A stretch of DNA of 64,000 nt from JBEBVQ01 sp037190845 (GCA_037190845.1 JBBCJI010000002.1:1-64000); one strand, 5' to 3'; shown: positions 45,380-53,947, numbered from the stretch's first letter. Notes: generated from the letters alone by a model not told the origin. Numbers and translations are program-made.

Positions 45380-46087
45380 ATGAGGAGTTTAATTATATTA
45401 ATAATAGTCGCTTCATTTTTTTTAACAACCAATGGTTTTTCGCAAGACAAGGGGTACGTTGCTATATCGTTAGGTTTAAGCACACCGATAGGTGATTTTG
45501 CAAGTAAAGCCCCTAACAATAGTTCTGCAGGATATGCTACACCCGGGGCTGTTTTTGACGTGTCGTTTGGTTATAAGTTTGGTAAATACTTTGGGATGGC
45601 TGTGCTCCTTCGCGGACAAGCGAATGGAATGGATGCCCAAGCTATTGCCGATGAGCTTTCCATGCAAATGCCGGTTGGTGTGAACGGAATGGTTGAAAGC
45701 GGAGCTTGGAGTATTGGAGGGTTTATGGTTGGCGGATATGGATCTTTTCCGATATCAAAGAAAGTCAGTTTTGAATCCCGCATTATGTTTGGCTTTTTAT
45801 CTGCTACCTCGCCTGAGGTTACTATTGATCTGGCTGGATATGGAGCCACTGCCTGGGTGAAGCAGGAAAGTGCTTCAAGTTTGGCTTTTGCGCATCTGCT
45901 GGGTGTTGGATTTAAATATGATGTAGGTAGGCGGATTTGCCTGTTAGCAAACTTTGACTATTTGGGAGCCAAACCAGAGTTTAGAAAAGTGGAAACTATT
46001 ACTAGTTTGGGAACTATTGAAAGTAATACCTACAGTCAAACATTTGGAACAATTAATTACGGTATTGGTATAGGTTATCGTCTTTAG
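45380..46087 (+). CDS. Outer-membrane beta-barrel protein
   Basis: The 235-residue protein has a signal peptide (LIILIIVASFFLTTNGFSQ) and strands typical of an OmpA-like or porin-family barrel (YVAISLGLSTPIGDFASKAP, VFDVSFGYKFGKYFGMAVLL, ending GTINYGIGIGYRL). No peptidoglycan-binding domain is present. It is AT-rich and lies just before the accessory island. Confidence 0.75.
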   Translation: MRSLIILIIVASFFLTTNGFSQDKGYVAISLGLSTPIGDFASKAPNNSSAGYATPGAVFDVSFGYKFGKYFGMAVLLRGQANGMDAQAIADELSMQMPVGVNGMVESGAWSIGGFMVGGYGSFPISKKVSFESRIMFGFLSATSPEVTIDLAGYGATAWVKQESASSLAFAHLLGVGFKYDVGRRICLLANFDYLGAKPEFRKVETITSLGTIESNTYSQTFGTINYGIGIGYRL

Positions 46088-46452
46088 ATTAGTTCTTATG
46101 GAGGGCTTTTTATTAAAGTACCAGTGATTTCTTCGAGTGGCCTGTTAAAGTAGGCGGTATCCAGCATGCAGCGAAAGCACCCTTTCGCAGCTCAATCAAA
46201 GGGATGGCATGTTATTGTAGATTGCCGGTCATCCTGCTGCCCCGGAACAATGGCCAAAAGCGTGCAGGAGAGGTGGGAATTTTCCGTTCTCCGGTCTTGG
46301 GTGAGGTATAATCCCTGCCGGTGAAGTGTGCCTCGTCCTTGCTCCAAATCCCTTAATAAGGAAATTTTTCAGCCGCTAATTTTTTTGCAGCGCATAAAAA
46401 TTAGAAAAGAAATATGGTTTCACTTTCGGGCAACTTTTTGTGCCTTTGCGTG
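46088..46452. other. Left edge of the accessory island
   Basis: No gene is supported in six frames. A hairpin (CTAATTTTT / AAAAATTAG) lies at about 46376-46404. A stretch near 46130-46330 (with CCGGTCATCCTGCTGCCCCG) might be a remnant of mobile DNA, but I cannot identify it. Confidence 0.4.
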
Positions 46453-46802
46453 GTGAATAAAAAGCAGAAACATAGAAGTGTCATTTTTTACAAACACTAT
46501 TTTGAAGCTTTTTTTGTAAAGCAGCGAGATAAGGTGAAGAGAAGATCATCTGGACGCTTGAACTTATAGAAAACCTGCAACGTGTACCGGAAACTTATTT
46601 AAAGCACATCGAAAATACAGACGGGCTATTTGAAATCCGGATACAGCAGGGAAATGATATATTTCGCATCTTCTGCTTTTTCGATCAGGGGCAGTTAGTT
46701 GTTTTGGTGAATGGATTTCATAAGAAAACACAAAAGACCCCTAAACAGGAAATTGAAAGGGCGCTTAAAATAAAGGAGGAGTATGAAAACGAAAAAAAGT
46801 AA
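46453..46802 (+). pseudogene. higB: HigB/RelE-type toxin gene with frameshift
   Basis: Read from GTG 46453 the frame gives FYKHYFEAFFVKQRDKVK and then goes out of register at about 46537. The next frame continues the same protein: EKIIWTLELIENLQRVPETY, LKHIENTDGLFEIRIQQGND, IFRIFCFFDQGQLVVLVNGF and ALKIKEEYENEKK before TAA at 46800. That is the complete order of the Gp49-like HigB family of mRNA interferases. One missing base in GTGAAGAG (expected GTGAAAGAG) explains the break. The start is uncertain. The antitoxin overlaps its end by 20 bases. Confidence 0.85.
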
Positions 46803-47087
46803 TGTCCGTACATTGGATCAGTTCAAGGATCAGCATTACGGCAAGCCCGGCACGGTAAAACGGGATCAGTTTGAAGCCGGTTATGAACATTTCAAGATCG
46901 GTGCATTATTACATGAAGCTCGTCTGGAGAAAGGTCTTACCCAGGAGCAATTGGCTGAAAAGGTAGGGACTACTAAATCGTATATTTCAAAGATTGAAAA
47001 CAACATCAAGGAGTACGTCTTTCTACACTTCAAAGGATTGTGGAACTTGGTTTTGGTGGGCAGGTGCAGGTTTCGATTAAACTGTAG
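46783..47087 (+). pseudogene. higA: HigA-type XRE antitoxin gene with frameshift
   Basis: The first 77 or so residues are a normal XRE antitoxin (DQFKDQHYGKPGTVKRDQFE, IGALLHEARLEKGLTQEQLA, GTTKSYISKIENNIKE). At about 47012 the frame changes: the present frame runs on as unrelated YVFLHFKG to 47130, while the next frame gives the family's proper end (VRLSTLQRIVELGFGGQVQV then SIKL and TAG at 47085). A missing G in AAGGAGTACG (expected AAGGAGGTACG) explains it. The helix-turn-helix is intact, so some DNA binding may remain. It pairs with the broken toxin upstream. Confidence 0.85.
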
Positions 47088-47175
47088 GGTTTACCCGTTG
47101 GTACTGTTGAAGAGTGTGGGTGCCCTGTGAAGGGGGAATAACCATTGTTTTTAGTTTGCCATATCGCATACAATC

Positions 47176-47254
47176 GCAAACTTTTCGAAAAAGTTTCTCA
47201 TTTTTTCCTATTTTTATAAAAATAGCAAACTTTTCGAAAAAGTTTCTCATTTTT
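47176..47254. promoter_or_regulatory. Tandem near-palindromic operator-like repeats before the Fic gene
   Basis: Two copies of GCAAACTTTTCGAAAAAGTT followed by TCTCATTTTT lie at 47176-47206 and 47225-47254, 49 bases apart. The core AAACTTTTCGAAAAAGTTT is almost self-complementary, as expected for a dimer-binding site. It lies just upstream of the Fic start at 47273 and downstream of the HigA-type gene, so autoregulation is plausible. Confidence 0.7.
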
Positions 47255-47272
47255 CCAATTTTCTTTCTTGAT

Positions 47273-48601
47273 ATGAAAAGGTTAATAAAAGCACCGGGAT
47301 TAAGTACTGAAATATTCAGTAAGTATCTTGAATTAATGCAAGATGAGGATATTCAGGCTATAATGAATGAAATTCAAGAAGAATACATATATTGGGATAA
47401 AGTAAAATACAAGCAGGTTCCCAGTAAGATTACTTCGCAGGAATTATGGCAGTTGCTGAAAATGAAACGATTGGGTAACGCGAACTTTTTATGGTTCGGC
47501 GATTATAGGTTTTTTTGGACTGTAAATAACAAGCTTCAAGGTTATTTGCATTTCCTGGATATGAATATCGGGGGAACGTTGGAATCACCGTCGCTCGTTT
47601 CAAGCGAAGACAAAAGCAGGTATCTTATCAGTTCGCTCATGGAGGAAGCTATCGCGTCCAGCCAGATAGAAGGTGCTGTAACGACAAGAAAGAAAGCTAA
47701 GGACATGCTCCGGAAGAATATAAAACCTACCAACAAGTCCGAGCAAATGATCGTCAATAACTACCTGACTATTCGAAGAATTCTGGAAATAAAATCCGAA
47801 CCGTTGAATAGGCAGAGCTTACTTGCCCTTCACAAGTTGGTTACCACCGATACCATGAGTAACCCGGCAGAAGAAGGTGCATTTCGAACGGATAATGAGA
47901 TTGATGTAATTGATTCCGCGACCGGTGAGGTAGTGCATCATCCACCAGATGTGGAAAATCTTGATGCTATCCTGGAGGATCTGTATCATTTTTTTAATGA
48001 AGATGATCAGGCGGTGTTTATCCATCCGTTGATAAAAGCCAGTATTATCCATTTCATGCTGGGCTTCATCCATCCGTTTGCAGATGGAAATGGCCGAACA
48101 GCCCGTGCGCTGTTTTACTGGTATCTCTTGCGGAAAGGATACTGGCTTACAGAATATCTGTCTATCTCCAGGCTGATTTTACGTGCCAAAGCACAATATG
48201 CCCGGGCATTTCAGTATACAGAAATAGATGAGCACGACCTGACTTACTTTATTCTTTTCAATCTGCGCACCATACAACTTTCTTTTGAGGAGCTAAGGCG
48301 TTATATACAGCGTAAGAATGAAGAGAAAATGAAGTTGTCCTATTTCGTTAAACTGGGAGGTATTAGCTACAAACAGGCAGTGATTCTGGAATGGTTCTAT
48401 AAAGAGCCATCTTTGTTACTAACCTCCAAAGAGGCTGAAACGCGGCTTGCTATTTCGCAGGTAAGTGCGAGGAAAAATCTGATGCAGCTTGTGGAAAAAG
48501 GATTTCTCACGATGCTGGATCTGGATAAGAAAACAAATGGTTTTATTAAATCGGATAAATTTGATATGCTCATCACTGCCGACAGAGAGAATGCTAAGTA
48601 A
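47273..48601 (+). CDS. Fic family protein (AMPylator)
   Basis: The 442-residue protein carries the Fic core HPFADGNGRTARALFYW near residue 270 with every catalytic residue (His, Asp, two Gly, Asn, Arg), so it should transfer AMP from ATP to a target hydroxyl. The inhibitory helix motif SSQIEG lies before the core, near residue 125, which is the class II arrangement where the inhibitory glutamate is in the same protein. A winged-helix-like C-terminal region follows (TSKEAETRLAISQVSARKNL). ATG 47273 was chosen; upstream frame includes the operator repeats. Target unknown. Confidence 0.92.
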   Translation: MKRLIKAPGLSTEIFSKYLELMQDEDIQAIMNEIQEEYIYWDKVKYKQVPSKITSQELWQLLKMKRLGNANFLWFGDYRFFWTVNNKLQGYLHFLDMNIGGTLESPSLVSSEDKSRYLISSLMEEAIASSQIEGAVTTRKKAKDMLRKNIKPTNKSEQMIVNNYLTIRRILEIKSEPLNRQSLLALHKLVTTDTMSNPAEEGAFRTDNEIDVIDSATGEVVHHPPDVENLDAILEDLYHFFNEDDQAVFIHPLIKASIIHFMLGFIHPFADGNGRTARALFYWYLLRKGYWLTEYLSISRLILRAKAQYARAFQYTEIDEHDLTYFILFNLRTIQLSFEELRRYIQRKNEEKMKLSYFVKLGGISYKQAVILEWFYKEPSLLLTSKEAETRLAISQVSARKNLMQLVEKGFLTMLDLDKKTNGFIKSDKFDMLITADRENAK

Positions 48602-48602
48602 T

Positions 48603-48635
48603 CTAACAAAATGAACCACCTTTTAAGTGGCTCAT
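48603..48635. terminator. Terminator-like hairpin after the Fic gene
   Basis: AAATGAACCACC and GTGGCTCATTT pair with few mismatches around TTTTAA. It lies between the converging Fic and 48641 genes and has T runs on both sides. Confidence 0.55.
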
Positions 48636-48640
48636 TTACC

Positions 48641-48889
48641 TTAGTATGCTTCCGGATAAATATTAATTATTTCACTGAGGATACCGGAAGCTTCTGCGAA
48701 CTTTGATTTTATCCGCCTGCACAATCCGCATAATTTTACACGGTCAGCAAACATTGACGGATCGTCAATGTCGAGATTGTTTTTACTGGCATGATAAATC
48801 TTCCACCGCAATGCGTTCCTTTCATTGGTCATTGCAGTGATTTCTTGTTGTACAGCAATATAGGTGCTGTATAAATGATCGTAGATCAT
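48641..48889 (-). CDS. Small orphan protein, 82 residues
   Basis: A short, helical, charged protein (YIAVQQEITAMTNERNALRW, then FADRVKLCGLCRRIKSKFAE). It has no signal peptide and no recognised family. The CGLC pair could bind metal, but this is speculation. It converges on the Fic gene. Confidence 0.5.
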   Translation of the reverse strand: MIYDHLYSTYIAVQQEITAMTNERNALRWKIYHASKNNLDIDDPSMFADRVKLCGLCRRIKSKFAEASGILSEIINIYPEAY

Positions 48890-49205
48890 AACTCTTGTTT
48901 TTATGGAAACAAATTGACACCACTTGCATTGGCGTGGCGATAGGCCAAAAGCTGAATTTATAGCCTACAGGTTGGCTGCTTACATTCAGGCTGTTAGCTG
49001 GCCTACGCGTTCCTTTTGTTTAAGGCCACGAACGAACAGCCTACAGGCATAGTGGAAGGAAAAATTGCTATGCAGAACAAAAGTATAGTATTGTGCTCAC
49101 ATGAAACAAATCCCGTAAAAGAAAACTGTGCTAAATTGACACAGTTTTTTTCATGTCATCCAGTTGTATAAGGCGTAATTCTCTACATTTGTAAAAACTA
49201 TTCCT
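48890..49205. other. Spacer with short repeats and a promoter
   Basis: The 316 bases contain repeated AGCCTACAGG and GGCCTACGCG words (48960-49045), a small hairpin (AAAACTGTG / CACAGTTTT at 49122-49148) with a following T run, and the promoter at 49164-49191. No gene is supported. Confidence 0.45.
49164..49191 (+). promoter_or_regulatory. Bacteroidota-type promoter of the gene at 49206
   Basis: TTG at 49164-49166 and TACATTTG at 49184-49191 are separated by 17 bases, a good match to the TTTG-N17-23-TAnnTTTG consensus. The start codon lies 15 bases on, so the leader is short. Confidence 0.6.
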
Positions 49206-49478
49206 ATGACTGTGATGTCTACCTATCTTGACCTCATGGCCCGGCTGGTGGCAGCAAACGAACGCCACCACCACTACTACGGTAGGCTTGGTAAATTGTT
49301 TCTTCCACTTTATTCCCGGAATGAAGTGCTTACTGAAAAGCATAAGAGGGTAGAGCTACTCATCTACAACGAAGCCTGGAAGGCCAAGTGTGAATGGAGC
49401 AGGATTAAAAAAGAGGTGGAAGTGATGGAGGCGCGTTATCCCGGTATCCGGGAGGCTTCCTTTGCGTACCTGTGTTAA
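49206..49478 (+). CDS. Small orphan protein, 90 residues
   Basis: A helical protein (YLDLMARLVAANERHHHYYG, then KHKRVELLIYNEAWKAKCEW) with no signal peptide and no recognised family. A good promoter stands directly upstream, which supports it as a real gene. A second ATG at 49215 is possible. Confidence 0.55.
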   Translation: MTVMSTYLDLMARLVAANERHHHYYGRLGKLFLPLYSRNEVLTEKHKRVELLIYNEAWKAKCEWSRIKKEVEVMEARYPGIREASFAYLC

Positions 49479-49524
49479 TCGGGCATGACGTTGGAAGATT
49501 ATTATTTTATCTAAAATTATTCAA

Positions 49525-49935
49525 ATGCATTCGCAACTATTCGAAAAATATGTGGATGATCGTGCAAAGATTATATCCTCCATATTCAATTACTTCACAA
49601 CGGATATTTATTCTGTTCAAAATCCAAAGTTGAATGAGGATAATACACGTCTTGATTTTTGGGTCGGTGAATATTCCTTTTTTGTCGAAGGCCGAATCTA
49701 TCTAACCAACAAAGACATCCCTGTTGTAATCCGCACCTTTGAAATAGTCACACAGACTGAGCGCACATTGCCCAAAGGCGAAAATATAATCAAAGCAATA
49801 CCGAGTCTTGATATTGTGATCAATAACGAAGACGTTCGCCTGAGAAGCGCGGAAGTTGCTGGTGCAGTTTATCCCAATTATATTGCCAGGTTGAAGGATT
49901 ACATCATTGAGATTGAAAAAACAATTGAAGCATGA
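49525..49935 (+). CDS. Partner of DUF4160 protein, unknown family
   Basis: The 136-residue protein is alpha/beta in pattern (RLDFWVGEYSFFVEGRIYLT, TEIVTQTERTLPKGE-like middle, ending YIARLKDYIIEIEKTIEA). It overlaps the next gene by 4 bases (ATGA), a mark of tight translational coupling. DUF4160 genes usually come with a small partner and look toxin-antitoxin-like, so this may be that partner, though it does not read as DUF2442. Inference only. Confidence 0.6.
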   Translation: MHSQLFEKYVDDRAKIISSIFNYFTTDIYSVQNPKLNEDNTRLDFWVGEYSFFVEGRIYLTNKDIPVVIRTFEIVTQTERTLPKGENIIKAIPSLDIVINNEDVRLRSAEVAGAVYPNYIARLKDYIIEIEKTIEA

Positions 49936-50258
49936 AGCCGGAAATCGCAGCTAAGATACTGGAGCCGATACTCAACAGCTATTTTAGTGATGAGGCAGAT
50001 TTTATTTCATTACCAGCAACAGGCTTGCAAACGAAAGAGCAAGTGGGTAGGATAGGTAATATGAGGATTGCGATCTACACTAATGATCATAATCCGCCTC
50101 ATTTTCATGTCTACTCTAATGACCGGAAAATAGATGCAAAATTCAGGATCGACAATTGCGAACTTCTGGGAGGACCTATAAGCCCTGCGGATAAGAAAAA
50201 GGTGAGGCGATTTTATAATGACCCAAAGATGGGTTTATATGATGGAAGTATGGAATAA
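49932..50258 (+). CDS. DUF4160 domain protein, probably frameshifted at its end
   Basis: The DUF4160 signature is visible at residues 40-95: IGNMRIAIYTNDHNPPHFHV, then ELLGGPISPADKKKVRRFYN. The present frame stops after MGLYDGSME, whereas the next frame carries a family-like end (YMMEVWNKRK, stop at 50266-50268). One extra base near 50229 would explain it. DUF4160 proteins are candidate toxin-antitoxin components. It overlaps its upstream partner by 4 bases. Confidence 0.75.
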   Translation: MKPEIAAKILEPILNSYFSDEADFISLPATGLQTKEQVGRIGNMRIAIYTNDHNPPHFHVYSNDRKIDAKFRIDNCELLGGPISPADKKKVRRFYNDPKMGLYDGSME

Positions 50259-50342
50259 GCGTAAATAGCCTGTTCCCGATTTAAGTTGACCATGTCCGAC
50301 CGGAGGAAATACCTTGACGTCTTCCAAGTATTCCTTTAATAA

Positions 50343-50567
50343 TCAGGATAGGTTTATATCGTATCCTGCCGCAAGCATTTCCTTAATCTTAATCATCAAG
50401 TCTGGCTCGCAAAAATCTTTGTTAAGCAGCAGGTAAATGTTCTGACTTGTGCTTTCCTGATGTTCAAATCGCTCAGGAGAAAAGTAGTTGGTAACAATCA
50501 TTTTATACACTACAAAACGCTTGGTGATTCCGCTTTCTTCTTTACCACCAATACCTTTAATAAAAAA
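50343..50567 (-). pseudogene. Remnant of an unidentified gene
   Basis: On the minus strand an open frame ends at 50343 with a protein-like sequence: IKGIGGKEESGITKRFVVYK, then MIVTNYFSPERFEHQESTSQ and DFCEPDLMIKIKEMLAAGYD. A stop precedes it upstream. It looks like the last 70 or so residues of a gene, now truncated; an ATG at 50501 could still start a 52-residue version. I do not recognise the family. Confidence 0.45.
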
Positions 50568-50823
50568 GGAGGTACAAGGTGGGGGATGAGACTATATACC
50601 AAGAACAGTGGGTATATAATAGCCAATATGTTTATTTTAGTAGTGAGGAGAATGGGGTTTATGCTTATAATTAATTATTTTACAATACAATTGTATTTAT
50701 TTACTTATAATATTTATTATTTGTGATTTTGGCTGTGGTTTTCTGAGTCTTAACATACGTAATCAACTTTGGCAAGGAGTCCAAAATTTTCAAGGTATTG
50801 TTCAAGTTGCAAGGTTGTCAGGT
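50568..50823. other. AT-rich spacer before the TIR gene end
   Basis: Very AT-rich with no supported gene. The open frame 50460-50726 on the plus strand has no coding-like features. Confidence 0.5.
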
Positions 50824-53409
50824 TTAAATGGACTGTCTCTTACTCTTGGCTCTCTCAGCAAGTATTCGTGTGCTTGGTATTTGCAGTTGATTTTCAATTT
50901 TTTGCAAGTCCTTAAAATCAAGTGTGTGAAGCCTGCAATGTTCAACTATCTTGAATTTCATGATATTCTTTGCTGTTTTGGAAAAATTCTTATCCTTAAG
51001 TCGGGTTACAATTTCGTCAAGTCTCAAATTTTTACTATACCACATTCTTATTCCGTGGTTAATAATGAAAGCAGAAGGAGTATTTAGCCTATCGCTTACA
51101 ACTTGTGAAATGTTTAATAGATTACTTGATCCTAACGAGTGAATTGCTTTAGTCGTAAAACCATGTAGTACTCCAAAATTTAGATTCCAGTATATTGTTC
51201 TTGCGAGTTTTTCAATTTTTTCAATGCTTAACTCCTGATTTTCTTCTTCTTTTTCTTTTATTGCTTGGTTTATTTTTTCAGTTAGAAAATTCACGATAAT
51301 TTTTTCTGCTTTTTCATCTTTAATAAGTTCAATAAATGAGGTAAGAACACGGAGGTGTACTTTTACTCCTTGTTCATATATATATTCTAAGCGTTGTTTG
51401 TCAAGTGATCCAGACCTGTTTTTTATGATTAAACCCATAACTTCAACAGTTTTGATACTTAATCTAAGATTCGTTGCAAATTCATTAGTTGTTCTATCAA
51501 AATCACTCTCCCAATCACTTTCTGATCTACTTTCTTCTTGTTCACGAGAATCTTCGAGTTCAGACTTTTGAATAAGTATTTTTTTTCTCTCTTCTTCAGG
51601 GTTGTGCTCAAAGGAAGGGAGTACTGCTTTGACAATTTTGTCTTCGTGCTTGTCAAAGAAGGAGAGTTCCCCAGTATCAAGTGTTGCTGGCATATATTTT
51701 TCAAATAAAATCTCTGCGTTCAATAAAAGTTCGTCAAGAAGATAGTTTGATTTTGTGTGATGGGCTATGAAAACTGTGATGTACGCATTTTCATCTTTAT
51801 GTAGATTTGCCAAGAGTTTATTAATTGTTCCCTTTTTTTGTTCAAGGTGTTCTGCTAAGTATTTCGCAACAAAAAAATAATAAATGTATAAATAACAAAA
51901 ATTAAATTGATTTAAGCTATCAAATTTGCATATATTAACTTGTGATAGTGCCTGAACAATGTCATTAATTGGGATTGGTAAATTGAATTTATTTTTGTAG
52001 TCTATAAGGAATTTCTGAAAGCTGTTGTTATCTAAGCCGTTGCCATTATTCTCATAGATAAAGTATGCTAATTCAGTTAAGAAATTTGTGTAAATGTCTA
52101 TTTGGTCATTTTTAACTCCTTGTTTCCTCAAATACAAATAGATTAAGGCTTGATAGCAATGACCTTGAGAAGTTATTTCAGAGTCTAAAGGTGTTTGAAT
52201 ATCTTGGGCTGCGAGTAATGACAAAATGAAAAAAGGATAGGAAGGCATAATACCTTTTCCGAAAATTATTCCCAAAGAGTTTTCTATTAATTCAGTTTTT
52301 TCGTCAATGCTTTGCTGCAAATAATTTCGGTTCATTTGTATTTGAGAGTCTTCTTTAATTAGTATCCAACGCTTGATTAAATCATTTCTCTCAACTGCTG
52401 TGAACTCTTTGATTTTAAACTTATTGTAATCTTTTATTTGGGCTTGATTTCTAATGTTTAACCCAAAAATATCGTCAACTATTAAAACTTGTTTTGGATA
52501 ATTATTGAAATATTCAATATGTTTTTCTGGGTATTTCGCAAAGTGGAAATTATCCATTATAGGAACAATTCTCTTTGCTTCAAAGTCTGAAATATTTGAG
52601 GCTTTATATTGTTCTGAAAATGCTTCTTCTAATTTGTTACTCGGATTGCCTAAATATCCGTTCTCGTCTTCCAAATAAATTGGTATATAATTTAGACTAC
52701 GGTAAATTTGAAATAGAACCTTGCATAAGGTTGTTTTTCCGGATTGATTTTCACCTGCAAGTATGATCTTGTTGAATCCTAAGATATCTTTCGTTAAGTT
52801 TTCTGCATCATATTTATGTGATACCTCTTCAACATCGTAGGATTTCAATTTTGGGAAAACAAAAATATCTTGGAGGTTAAGTGTTTCTTTGTTTTTGTGA
52901 GATTTTGAGAGTATATCAGCACTGTTTAAGAAGCTCGAAAATTCATCAGTTGTGTGCAATTTTTTTATTTGAATTACTGATTGACAAACGTTACTTATCC
53001 AGTTAATTACATCAAGCCATCCTTCATTTTGGTCGACAAAAGATGTAATGGGTTTGCCGTCTGTTGGTGAAGCCAGCAGTGAACTCAACTCACTATGCAT
53101 TGTCCATGCACATGGACTAACAATAACAGGAATTACACGGATGCCATTTTGTTTTTTTAGCTTCAACGCAATATCCTTTTCTTGGAGACACGCAGTTGAT
53201 GCAAGAAAAGAGTCTGAAATCATTAAACAAATGATATCCGCGTTATCTAAGTTGTTATCAATGTCGGTTTGAAATTCTTCACCTGTTTCTATTTTCCTAT
53301 CGTACCATTCAGAAATTACTCCACTGCTTTTTAATGGCGCGATGTGATTGAGGAATTTTGCAACTGATGCTTGATCTTTATGTGAATAACTTATGAAAAG
53401 TTTTAGCAT
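50824..53409 (-). CDS. TIR-STAND NTPase, candidate antiphage defence protein
   Basis: The 861-residue protein begins with a TIR domain (LKLFISYSHKDQASVAKFLN; residues 1-150) of the bacterial NAD-hydrolase type, with the likely catalytic glutamate E77 in STACLQEKDIAL. Next is a STAND-type P-loop ATPase: Walker A GENQSGKTTL at 219-228 and a Walker B-like IVPIMDNFHF with D286. The rest (from about 400) is helical with an acidic linker (EDSREQEESRSESDWESDFD) and a C-terminal region with no recognised repeats, probably the sensor. This plan (effector, switch, sensor) fits single-gene abortive-infection defence. The gene is far more AT-rich than the core genes. Confidence 0.85.
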   Translation of the reverse strand: MLKLFISYSHKDQASVAKFLNHIAPLKSSGVISEWYDRKIETGEEFQTDIDNNLDNADIICLMISDSFLASTACLQEKDIALKLKKQNGIRVIPVIVSPCAWTMHSELSSLLASPTDGKPITSFVDQNEGWLDVINWISNVCQSVIQIKKLHTTDEFSSFLNSADILSKSHKNKETLNLQDIFVFPKLKSYDVEEVSHKYDAENLTKDILGFNKIILAGENQSGKTTLCKVLFQIYRSLNYIPIYLEDENGYLGNPSNKLEEAFSEQYKASNISDFEAKRIVPIMDNFHFAKYPEKHIEYFNNYPKQVLIVDDIFGLNIRNQAQIKDYNKFKIKEFTAVERNDLIKRWILIKEDSQIQMNRNYLQQSIDEKTELIENSLGIIFGKGIMPSYPFFILSLLAAQDIQTPLDSEITSQGHCYQALIYLYLRKQGVKNDQIDIYTNFLTELAYFIYENNGNGLDNNSFQKFLIDYKNKFNLPIPINDIVQALSQVNICKFDSLNQFNFCYLYIYYFFVAKYLAEHLEQKKGTINKLLANLHKDENAYITVFIAHHTKSNYLLDELLLNAEILFEKYMPATLDTGELSFFDKHEDKIVKAVLPSFEHNPEEERKKILIQKSELEDSREQEESRSESDWESDFDRTTNEFATNLRLSIKTVEVMGLIIKNRSGSLDKQRLEYIYEQGVKVHLRVLTSFIELIKDEKAEKIIVNFLTEKINQAIKEKEEENQELSIEKIEKLARTIYWNLNFGVLHGFTTKAIHSLGSSNLLNISQVVSDRLNTPSAFIINHGIRMWYSKNLRLDEIVTRLKDKNFSKTAKNIMKFKIVEHCRLHTLDFKDLQKIENQLQIPSTRILAERAKSKRQSI

Positions 53410-53861
53410 AGTTTTTGTCTTATCGGGTATGTTATAAATTTAAAGTTGATTTTATTATATGTGGTCGCCGGGTTAATATTCAAGTTAATTATGCCTTTGG
53501 CAATAAATATACAAAAAAACAAAAATAACCCATGTAAATCGGAGCGTATGTTTTATTTGTCAAATAAGACTATAATTCTAAGTGCATTTACATCTTTTTA
53601 TAGATGTTGTTTATAGAAAATCGAAAAAATTTATGTCTGCACTACCAGACACGCCAAACCCGTATAACACGTCAAATCACTTTTGATGTCAAATTCTCGC
53701 GTGCACGCGCGTAATGGGCGCGAAACTTTTTTAAAAAGCATGAACCTATAGTTTGGGGTGTTGAAAGGAAAATTTCACACTTTTTGTTACCCCATTGTTA
53801 CTTTGAAAAGAAAAAACCGACTGAATTTATTGTAATTCAGTCGGTTGTGTTTTGTTTGGTG
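53410..53861. other. AT-rich spacer between TIR gene and tRNA-Leu
   Basis: No gene is supported. A CGCGTGCACGCG palindrome lies near 53698. A CAAATCACTTTTG inverted repeat and a TATATTTA box are visible, but no clear promoter for the TIR gene. Confidence 0.45.
53817..53844 (-). terminator. Terminator downstream of tRNA-Leu
   Basis: CCGACTGAATT and AATTCAGTCGG are exact complements (6-base loop). On the minus strand, the direction of the tRNAs, a T run follows. Confidence 0.8.
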
Positions 53862-53947
53862 TGCCCCAGACGGGAATCGAACCCGTACTCACATTGCTGT
53901 AAACGGGATTTTAAGTCCCGCGCGTCTACCAGTTCCGCCACCAGGGC
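53862..53947 (-). tRNA. tRNA-Leu (UAA)
   Basis: The 86-base minus-strand sequence starts GCCCTGGTGGCGGAACTGGT, has the anticodon loop ACTTAAAAT with anticodon UAA, a long variable arm as in leucine tRNAs, and the T-loop GGGTTCGATTCCC. It ends CTGGGGC plus A; CCA is not encoded. Confidence 0.95.

Noticed and set aside
50460..50726. Open frame of 88 codons on the plus strand
   Set aside because: AT-driven; the opposite strand carries the more protein-like remnant.
46088..53861. Attachment site for a tRNA-targeting integrase
   Set aside because: No repeat of the tRNA-Leu 3' end was found at the left edge, and no integrase gene is present.
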